Assembly: GCA_024958995.1 (NCBI GenBank)
Contig: JANXGZ010000136.1
Span: 1 to 5,363, forward strand
Source of the DNA: Methylococcales bacterium
Lineage (GTDB): Bacteria; Pseudomonadota; Gammaproteobacteria; Methylococcales; UBA1147
Direction of reading: 5' to 3'
Length of the DNA: 5,363 nucleotides
This document shows positions 1 through 5,363 of this stretch, one piece after another (the stretch's first letter is position 1; every line of letters begins with the position of its first letter). The notes beneath the pieces were generated by a model. That model saw nothing but the letters and a program-made list of their open reading frames with translations, was not told the DNA's origin and ran no database searches. Made by a program: the position numbers and the translations under genes.

Positions 1-902
1 TCGGCAGGATCGGTCTCCAGCGGCAGGAACCGGCCCTCCGGAAAAAGATCGCAAACCCCGTCCAGATGATCAGGGCTCGCCAACATCAACACCTGCCGAC
101 CCAGAGCCAGGGCCAGGTACATGAACTCCGATTGATCGCCAATAACCAGGTCGGCAACCGACAACAGGTCGATCGCCTCGGCAAGGCTTAGCTGTCCAAC
201 AAGATTGTGACACCCTGAGGCCCTGCCACAGATTGTTTCTCCGAACCCAGCGTCGGATGTCTCGGCAAGCAACACAACCTGCCAGCTCCTGCGGGCCGCT
301 TGACCGGCCAATCGTTGGTAATGCTCGGTTGCCCAGCCAAGTGTAGGCCTGCCTCCCACGTCCGGACACAAAACCAGAACTGGATCGGAACCTGTTGCAA
401 TGCCATGGCGTTGCAACACCCTTTCCTGGTCCTGGAATCGATTGTCAAGGCTCGGCGTCGCAAAGCTGTGAGGGAGTTCTGCACCGGCTTCAAGTCCCAG
501 GCCAACGGTTCTCTCTACCGTCGTCCAGCAGGAATCTGCCACCCTGACATCATTCAGCATAATCCCCGGTGAATAACCGCTTCGAACCGCAATACCCGCC
601 AAAAAAGGAAAAATAGCGAAGCCCCATCCTGGCTTCAGAATAATGGCACGATCATAGTCAAAAGAACGGATTTCATTCACAAAATTCATCTGGTCACGAA
701 GACGCAAATGTTCAGGTAGTAAGAGCGACCTGGCGACCTCGGGCATGATTTCCAGCAAGGGCGCCACACCCGGATCGGCCAGTACCTCAATTCGACATGC
801 AGGATCCCGCTTCTTCAATTCCATGAAAAGGCTTTGCGCAACCACGACTGGCCTGGGCCTGTCAGGGACTACAACCAGATAATTGCGGGCATCGTGCTTC
901 AT
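1..902 (-). CDS. WaaF-like heptosyltransferase-family protein (GT9), lacking the usual active-site residues; 3' end outside window
   Basis: An open frame of 300 codons runs from ATG at 902 off the left edge. An in-frame TAA (903-905) directly precedes the ATG, so no longer ATG start exists; the ribosome site is weak (CTGGA, 907-911). The protein resembles LPS heptosyltransferase II (WaaF, about 350 residues), which adds the second heptose to inner-core LPS at the cytoplasmic face of the inner membrane. Matching segments are AQSL (22-25), MPEV (53-56), a FDYDRAIIL strand (81-89), PFLAGI (99-104), LNDVRV (116-121), CP (179-180) and a late Rossmann strand (about 250-275). From memory of E. coli WaaF, key positions are changed: the N-terminal GD pair is R17-P18, the Lys of AKRWP is Leu188, and the DSGLMH signature reads QSEFMY (257-262). 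The gene follows ilvE, as waaF does in Pseudomonas. Family membership is firm; heptosyltransferase activity is doubtful, so no symbol is given. Confidence 0.82.
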   Translation of the reverse strand, partial: MKHDARNYLVVVPDRPRPVVVAQSLFMELKKRDPACRIEVLADPGVAPLLEIMPEVARSLLLPEHLRLRDQMNFVNEIRSFDYDRAIILKPGWGFAIFPFLAGIAVRSGYSPGIMLNDVRVADSCWTTVERTVGLGLEAGAELPHSFATPSLDNRFQDQERVLQRHGIATGSDPVLVLCPDVGGRPTLGWATEHYQRLAGQAARRSWQVVLLAETSDAGFGETICGRASGCHNLVGQLSLAEAIDLLSVADLVIGDQSEFMYLALALGRQVLMLASPDHLDGVCDLFPEGRFLPLETDPA

Positions 903-977
903 TTAATCCAGATACCGGATACCTGGGGTTCAACCCAATAGCGCTAATCCGGGTCCGAGCAGATCCTGGGGAATGAG

Positions 978-1002
978 GGGAACCCTGGCAAAGCGGGTTC
1001 CC
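978..1002. other. Intergenic hairpin between ilvE and the waaF-like gene
   Basis: GGGAACCC at 978-985 and its exact complement GGGTTCCC at 995-1002 form a perfect 8-bp GC-rich stem around a 9-base loop. It begins about 20 bases past the ilvE stop. Neither strand has a T-run after the stem, so it is not a standard intrinsic terminator. It may protect the ilvE 3' end, partly reduce read-through, or be a transcript processing site. The remainder of the 121-base gap (903-1023) shows no gene and no clear promoter. Confidence 0.45.
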
Positions 1003-1023
1003 GATGCGGCCTGTCCGCGGAAA

Positions 1024-1947
1024 TTACCGGACCGGCGACAACCATTCGGAGTCAAAAATCTTGCGCCCGTGCACTGCATCGAAATAAAGTGATTGCAGTT
1101 GCTTGGTTACTGGACCCCGCCCGCCCCTTCCGATACTCCGGTCATCGAGTTCGCGGATCGGGGTAATCTCAGCTGCAGTACCGGTAAAGAAAGCCTCGTC
1201 AGCAATGTAAACCTCGTCCCGGGTAAGCCGCTTCTCAATGACCTCTAAACTGAGGCTTTTGGCGATTTGCAGAATCGCGTCCCGGGTAATGCCTTCCAAT
1301 ACTGCGGTCAACTCGGGCGTGTAAAGCTTTCCATTACGGACAATGAATAGATTTTCGCCACTCCCCTCGGCAACGTAACCTTCGTGATCCAGCAGCAGGG
1401 CTTCGTCGTAACCACACTGAATGGCTTCCTGCAGGGCAAGGATGGAATTAATGTAGTTCCCGTTGGCCTTGGCCTTGCTCATCGAACTGTTGACATGGTT
1501 TCGGGTGTACGATGAGGTTCGGATTCGCAAGCCCTTTTCCATGTTTTCGGCGCCTAGATAGCTACCCCATTCCCAGGCCGCCACCATGACATGGACCTGC
1601 AGATTATCGGCGCGTAGCCCCATGCCCTCCGATCCATAAAAGCACATCGGACGGATATATGCGCTTTCAAGGTCATTCCTCGATACCGCTTCGCGTTGAG
1701 CCTGATCCAGGGTGTCCTTGTCGAAAGGAATCTTCATGTTCAGGATATGAGCCGAGCGGAACAAGCGGTCTGTATGCTCGCGCAGTCTGAATATTGCCGT
1801 ACCCTGCTCACCTTTGTAGGCACGTAAACCTTCAAAAACCCCGGCGCCATAATGCAGGGTGTGGGACAGGACGTGGATTTTGGCTTCACGCCAGGGCAAC
1901 CAGTCGCCATCCAGCCAGATGACTCCGTCTCTGTCATCCATCAACAT
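1024..1947 (-). CDS. ilvE: Branched-chain-amino-acid aminotransferase (EC 2.6.1.42), class IV PLP enzyme
   Basis: IlvE catalyses the reversible, PLP-dependent transfer of an amino group from glutamate to the 2-oxo acids of leucine, isoleucine and valine, the last step of their synthesis in the cytosol. The 307-residue product has the usual length and is collinear with E. coli IlvE. Visible landmarks are LSHTLHYGAGVFEGLRAY (27-44), the PLP-phosphate Arg56 in FRLREH, the Schiff-base Lys160 in KAKANGNY with Tyr165 just after it, Glu194 in AEGSGENLF (pairs with the pyridine nitrogen), GITRDAI (219-225), and GTAAEITPI (256-264) with phosphate-binding Thr257. No key residue is missing. ATG at 1947 is chosen because GGAGG (1955-1959) sits 7 bases upstream; a second in-frame ATG at 1941 would be 13 bases away. 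The gene starts 39 bases after glnE and is probably co-transcribed with it. The paralogous D-amino-acid transaminase and aminodeoxychorismate lyase are shorter and fit less well. Confidence 0.96.
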   Translation of the reverse strand: MLMDDRDGVIWLDGDWLPWREAKIHVLSHTLHYGAGVFEGLRAYKGEQGTAIFRLREHTDRLFRSAHILNMKIPFDKDTLDQAQREAVSRNDLESAYIRPMCFYGSEGMGLRADNLQVHVMVAAWEWGSYLGAENMEKGLRIRTSSYTRNHVNSSMSKAKANGNYINSILALQEAIQCGYDEALLLDHEGYVAEGSGENLFIVRNGKLYTPELTAVLEGITRDAILQIAKSLSLEVIEKRLTRDEVYIADEAFFTGTAAEITPIRELDDRSIGRGGRGPVTKQLQSLYFDAVHGRKIFDSEWLSPVR

Positions 1948-1954
1948 GGGTTTT

Positions 1955-1959
1955 CCTCC
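1955..1959 (-). promoter_or_regulatory. Strong Shine-Dalgarno site of ilvE
   Basis: On the minus strand GGAGG is followed by AAAACCC (7 bases) and then the ATG at 1947. This is near-ideal spacing and settles the start choice for ilvE. It lies within the 39-base glnE-ilvE gap, which leaves little room for a separate promoter unless that lies inside the 3' end of glnE. Confidence 0.85.
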
Positions 1960-1986
1960 GGATTATTCTTATGTTCATTCAACGCG

Positions 1987-4851
1987 CTATTCCATCAGCC
2001 GTTGCCAGATTCCTTCGACCCTGGCCCTGATGTCTTCAATCTGGTCAGTCGGGATAATTGCCGGCCTTTCCCGCAGGGCCGCCTTGTGTGCCAGATCCCG
2101 GTATTCAAAATAAGCACGCTTCAGGAATCCAACGTCCTCCTGCGATAGAAAACCCGATTTGGGGACAACATCCAGCAGACGGACCACATCCGGGAACCGG
2201 ACAAGATCCAAATTTCTATGTGCGTGCAGTAAAACTTGGAATTGTACTATAAACTCTATATCAGCAATACCTCCGAACCCCTGCTTGAGATCAAAAGCCC
2301 CGGCTCTCGGCTTAGCCAGAACCTGGCGTATTTTCTCCCGCATTTCACGCACTTCCCTTTGCAGACGGAGCGGACTCCTTTGCTTGCCGAGGACCCTGGC
2401 ACGCACTTCGGCAAACCGCTCACCAACCGCCTTGTCACCGGCAACGAAACGTGCCCGGACTAGCGCCTGGTGCTCCCAGGTCCAGGCCTTGTTCAACTGG
2501 TAGTTCTGGTACGCGCTGAATTCGGAAACCAGCAAGCCTGAACGCCCGCTAGGCCGAAGGCGCATGTCCACCTGGTAAAGAATACCTGACAGCATTCGGG
2601 TACCCAGCAGATTGATCATGCGCTGCCCGACTTTTGCATAAAACTCGAAGCAACTAATCGGCCGGGGGCCCTCGGTAACCATTTCCGGCCGAATATCCGA
2701 ACAAAGAAAAACCAGGTCCAGATCCGACCCGTAACCCAGCTCCTGTCCACCGAGTTTTCCGTAACCGATGACAGCGAAATCGGAAACGCGTTCCCCTACG
2801 GTGCCCAACGGGGTTCCGTACTTCTCTGCAACCAGGCGCCAGGCCAAAGCCAATGTGTGATCGACAACCACCTCGGCAATATCCGTGAGGCAGTCACTGA
2901 CTCTGGGAACCGTTATGGCATCCACGATGTCAGCAGCCGCCACTCGCAGAACACAAGCCTGCTTGAATTCGCGCATCGAGGCCATTTGCCGTTCCAGACC
3001 TTGAGCTTGAGTTTCACCCAGCTGCTGATCAAGTTCACGCCGCGACAACGGCACGTACAGGGTACTTGGTTCCAGTAACTCATCCAGCAGAACCGGATGC
3101 TGGCTGATAAAGCCGGCCACCCACGAGCTCGCCGCACACAGTCTAATAAGTTGCGACAGGGCAAGGGGATTCTCGACCAGCAGAGCAAGATAAACCTGCC
3201 GACTACAAATCGAACCGACCAGAGCAAGAAGTTTCCTCAACGTCCTTTCCGGATCCGGAGTGACTCCGATCATCCTGAGCAGCAGGGGCATCAGCCGGTC
3301 CAGAACGGATGCACCCGTCGCGGCTAGTTTTCTGACCGAAACCGATGAACGGAAAGCGTCGATCTCTTCCAGAACCCAGGTGGAATCCTGGTACCCTAGG
3401 CGCAAGACCGCCTGGCTCAGCTCCTCCAGACTCCCGCCTCCATCCCAGATCAGAGACTGATCCTCATCGGCGTTACCGGCCTCAGGTGACACGAACACCT
3501 GTTCAAAAACCTGGTGAATCTGCCTTCGAATGCCATCGATCTGCTCCCTAGCCGACTGCCAGTCAGCAAATCCCAACCCCAGGGCAATCCGTAGCTGCTC
3601 ATGTTGCCCAACCGGCAATTCGTGAACCTGTCGATCAGCGTACTCCTGTAAACGGTTCTCGACGATGCGCAAGAATTCATAGCCGTTTTTCAGGGTTGCA
3701 ACGACAGCCGCAGACAACAGGGACTTTTCTCCGATGACATCCAGAACCTTCAGGATACTTCGTTCCTGGAGGGCTTGTTCACGGCCTCCTCGTATCAGTT
3801 GGAAAACCTGACCGATGAATTCTATTTCACGGATCCCTCCCGCACCGAGCTTTACGTTGTCGGCAACTCTGTCGCGGATGCACTCTCTTTCGACTCTAGC
3901 TCTCATCTTCCGAAGCTCGAAAAAACTGCCGTAATCCAGATAACGACGATAGACAAATGGCTTCAGAATCTCTTCAAGCCGGGCGCCAGCTTCAAGGTCT
4001 CCTGCTACCGACCGGGCCTTGATAAAGGCATACCGCTCCCATTCGCGAGCCTGGCTCTGGTAGTAGTTCTCCATAGCGTCGAAAGTCATCACCAACGGAC
4101 CGCTGCCACCGAAGGGTCTCAAGCGTACGTCCACGCGGAAAACAAAGCCATCTGCCGTGACGGTATCAATAACCTGGATCAGTTGGCGAGCAACCTGAAT
4201 GAAGAATTCACTGTGACTTCTGCCCTGTTTCCCCTTCAGTACCCCCTCTTCCTCGAAAGCGAAAATCAGGTCGACATCGGACGAAAAATTGAGCTCCCCT
4301 CCCCCCAGCTTTCCCATGCCCAGAACGATCAGTTGCTGTGGAGTACCGTCACCCAACAGAGGAGTCTCCCAACGAATACAGGCAGACCGGTAGAGGAAAT
4401 CGTGAGCGAATTGCAGGCAGGCTTCCGCCAGCAGGGAAAGGTCGGACAGAGTTTGGTTGAGCGTTGCAGAACCGGTAATATCCCGCCATGCAATACGGGT
4501 CATCTCTCGGTTTCGAAAAAGCCTGAGATCGCGCATCAATTCATCTTCGTTAGCAGGACTCAGTTCACGAAGGCATAGAGAGTAGGCAGCGGAACGCTCA
4601 GCGGAAGCCAGATCGCCGGAATGATAAAGGTCCAGCAGGATAACCGGTTTTCGAAGGCTGAAATCAGCCACGAACTGACTCGCAACCCAAACCCTGAGCA
4701 AGTCGGCAGTGAATTGCCGATCAGCGGGCAAAGCAAGCTTTTCCTGTCGCAGGCGGTCCCGGAAACGAAGCCACAGGCGCTCGGCAATCTCTCGACCGGC
4801 ACCGAGGTCTGCCGGGAAAACAGCGTCAAACATCAGGGATGCGGATTCCAT
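1987..4851 (-). CDS. glnE: Bifunctional glutamine synthetase adenylyltransferase / adenylyl-removing enzyme
   Basis: GlnE modulates glutamine synthetase in the cytosol: one domain adds AMP to a conserved GS tyrosine when nitrogen is plentiful, the other removes it by phosphorolysis, both directed by PII protein and glutamine. The 954-residue product (from ATG at 4851) matches the family length of about 950-980. It has the duplicated architecture. The N-terminal, deadenylylating half has GMGKLGGGELNFSSDVDLIF (178-197) with metal-binding Asp192 and Asp194 and a third acid, Asp241, in DVRLRPFG; a helical GlnD-type region with GGIREIEFIGQ (338-348) follows. The C-terminal, adenylylating half has GYGKLGGQELGYGSDLDLVF (696-715) with Asp710 and Asp712, then Asp762 in DMRLRPSG, then FGGIADIEFIVQ (859-870). 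Both active sites look intact. A TTG at 4857 is an alternative start two codons earlier. AGGA (4862-4865) lies 10 bases from the ATG and 4 from the TTG, so it does not settle the choice. ilvE follows after 39 bases. Confidence 0.96.
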   Translation of the reverse strand: MESASLMFDAVFPADLGAGREIAERLWLRFRDRLRQEKLALPADRQFTADLLRVWVASQFVADFSLRKPVILLDLYHSGDLASAERSAAYSLCLRELSPANEDELMRDLRLFRNREMTRIAWRDITGSATLNQTLSDLSLLAEACLQFAHDFLYRSACIRWETPLLGDGTPQQLIVLGMGKLGGGELNFSSDVDLIFAFEEEGVLKGKQGRSHSEFFIQVARQLIQVIDTVTADGFVFRVDVRLRPFGGSGPLVMTFDAMENYYQSQAREWERYAFIKARSVAGDLEAGARLEEILKPFVYRRYLDYGSFFELRKMRARVERECIRDRVADNVKLGAGGIREIEFIGQVFQLIRGGREQALQERSILKVLDVIGEKSLLSAAVVATLKNGYEFLRIVENRLQEYADRQVHELPVGQHEQLRIALGLGFADWQSAREQIDGIRRQIHQVFEQVFVSPEAGNADEDQSLIWDGGGSLEELSQAVLRLGYQDSTWVLEEIDAFRSSVSVRKLAATGASVLDRLMPLLLRMIGVTPDPERTLRKLLALVGSICSRQVYLALLVENPLALSQLIRLCAASSWVAGFISQHPVLLDELLEPSTLYVPLSRRELDQQLGETQAQGLERQMASMREFKQACVLRVAAADIVDAITVPRVSDCLTDIAEVVVDHTLALAWRLVAEKYGTPLGTVGERVSDFAVIGYGKLGGQELGYGSDLDLVFLCSDIRPEMVTEGPRPISCFEFYAKVGQRMINLLGTRMLSGILYQVDMRLRPSGRSGLLVSEFSAYQNYQLNKAWTWEHQALVRARFVAGDKAVGERFAEVRARVLGKQRSPLRLQREVREMREKIRQVLAKPRAGAFDLKQGFGGIADIEFIVQFQVLLHAHRNLDLVRFPDVVRLLDVVPKSGFLSQEDVGFLKRAYFEYRDLAHKAALRERPAIIPTDQIEDIRARVEGIWQRLME

Positions 4852-4857
4852 GCTCAA

Positions 4858-5167
4858 CCCATCCTGGCCAATACACCGACATGATATCCAGAATCCGGAG
4901 GGCTATGCACGGCACAAGCAAGACCGATCTGAGCTAACAAGGCTTCGGAACCGAACAGCCCAGCCTTTGCCCGGGAACGTTTTCTGAAACGGAAAGCAAT
5001 CTTGAGAAGCTGGCCTCATTCAGTCAGAAAAAGAACGACAGCCATACCACGTGCACGATGCCCGCTACCGGAGCAGTTGATCGTGGAAAAGCAGTCGGAC
5101 CACACGTCGTGCCCCAACAGTACGCGGTTGCAGAGCATGAATCAGAACCCCTGGTAACAGGGACAAT
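4858..5167. other. Non-coding gap between gatB and glnE; likely glnE leader and promoter region
   Basis: About 310 bases with no convincing gene. Reading on the minus strand, it follows the gatB stop and ends at the glnE start. It contains a small hairpin just after gatB (5149-5162), a short T-rich run (5027-5035 on the minus strand), and the weak glnE ribosome site (4862-4865). A TATCAT hexamer near 4882-4887 (minus strand) could be a -10 element, but no good -35 box lies at the right distance, so no promoter is called. No sigma-54 site or tRNA was recognised. The length suggests that glnE has its own promoter here and does not depend only on gatB read-through. Confidence 0.5.
5149..5162 (-). 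terminator. Possible weak terminator hairpin after gatB
   Basis: CCCTG (5158-5162 read on the minus strand) and CAGGG (5149-5153) form a 5-bp stem with a 4-base loop, starting 5 bases after the gatB stop. The bases that follow on the minus strand (GTTCTGATTC) are only moderately T-rich. The position is right for an intrinsic terminator, but the stem is short and there is no proper U-tract. Confidence 0.25.
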
Positions 5168-5363
5168 CTATCCGTCCAGTTTCGGCTTGAGCAGTTTGTT
5201 GACCTCTGCAGGATTGGCCTTGCCCTGGGTCGCTTTCATCACCTGGCCGACGAAAAAACCGAGCAATTTGTCTTTTCCGCTGCGGTACTGTTCAAGCTGA
5301 GCCGGGTGATCAGCGACAATCCGGTCGATGATCTTTTCGATCGCACCGCTGTCGGTAATCTGT
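5168..5363 (-). CDS. gatB: Aspartyl/glutamyl-tRNA(Asn/Gln) amidotransferase subunit B, C-terminal end
   Basis: The frame enters at the right edge and ends with TAG at 5168-5170, giving 64 residues (QITDSGAIEKIIDRIVADHP at the start, KLLKPKLDG at the end). This is the GatB tail (YqeY-like domain): the helix EKIIDRIVADHPAQLEQYRSGK, then KLLGFFVGQVMKATQGKANPAEVNKLL, which closely fits the family consensus FVGQVMKATxGKANPxxVNxLL. GatB, with GatA and GatC, converts misacylated Glu-tRNA(Gln) or Asp-tRNA(Asn) into Gln-tRNA or Asn-tRNA, using ammonia released from glutamine by GatA; GatB holds the kinase/transamidase site and this tail contacts the tRNA. About seven-eighths of the protein lies outside the window. 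gatC and gatA are probably further upstream, as is usual, but cannot be seen. Confidence 0.95.
   Translation of the reverse strand, partial: QITDSGAIEKIIDRIVADHPAQLEQYRSGKDKLLGFFVGQVMKATQGKANPAEVNKLLKPKLDG

Noticed and set aside
70..572. Several overlapping ORFs of 90-105 codons on both strands near the left edge
   Set aside because: The continuous minus-strand frame from 902 to 1 encodes a protein with clear GT9 similarity and covers this region, so the others are out-of-frame shadows.
1..902. Calling the waaF-like gene a pseudogene
   Set aside because: There is no stop or frameshift in the visible 300 codons, and the conserved segments all lie in a single frame. The changes are confined to the active-site motifs, which is not what random decay would look like.
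920..960. GGGTTCAACCC-like sequence resembling a tRNA T-arm downstream of ilvE
   Set aside because: No acceptor, D or anticodon arms could be placed around it on either strand; it is only a short inverted repeat.
3775..4578. A 267-codon open frame on the plus strand, antisense to glnE
   Set aside because: It lies wholly inside glnE, whose frame carries both conserved nucleotidyltransferase motifs. Its translation shows no recognisable domain, so it is best explained as a shadow of glnE codon use.
4826..4882. An 18-residue minus-strand ORF starting before glnE and overlapping its start out of frame, resembling a leader peptide
   Set aside because: No run of regulatory codons, no clear ribosome site and no alternative stem-loops were seen; chance is the simpler explanation.
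5016..5138. A 40-residue minus-strand ORF (ATG at 5138, TGA at 5016-5018) in the gatB-glnE gap
   Set aside because: It has only a loose G-rich stretch as a ribosome site, a composition without any family resemblance, and a length easily reached by chance. Conservation in relatives would be needed to revive it.

Overview
The window looks like ordinary chromosomal DNA of a gammaproteobacterium. All four recognisable genes lie on the minus strand, so they read from high to low coordinates: the 3' end of gatB (5168-5363), glnE complete (1987-4851), ilvE complete (1024-1947), and the 5' part of a waaF-like heptosyltransferase-family gene (1-902). A glnE-ilvE-waaF order is known from gammaproteobacteria such as Pseudomonas, and the proteins resemble their gammaproteobacterial relatives. 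The genus cannot be told from the sequence.

Region by region: 5168-5363 encodes the last 64 residues of the GatB subunit of the tRNA-dependent amidotransferase. About 310 bases without a convincing gene follow (4858-5167) and presumably hold the glnE leader and promoter. glnE encodes the bifunctional adenylyltransferase that switches glutamine synthetase on and off. ilvE follows 39 bases later with a strong ribosome binding site, and encodes the PLP-dependent branched-chain aminotransferase that uses glutamate. A 121-base gap with an 8-bp hairpin separates ilvE from the waaF-like gene, which runs off the left edge.

The genes share a loose nitrogen theme: glutamine-dependent tRNA amidation, control of glutamine synthesis, and glutamate-dependent transamination. 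The last gene belongs to a lipopolysaccharide core-assembly family. No mobile element, CRISPR array, tRNA or rRNA was seen.

The one real surprise is the waaF-like protein. It aligns well with WaaF over its visible 300 residues, but nearly all the catalytic and sugar-nucleotide-binding positions of glycosyltransferase family 9 are replaced, while the reading frame and fold-determining hydrophobic segments are intact. It may be a pseudoenzyme or a transferase with changed chemistry. I see no clear sign of a wholly new system beyond that.
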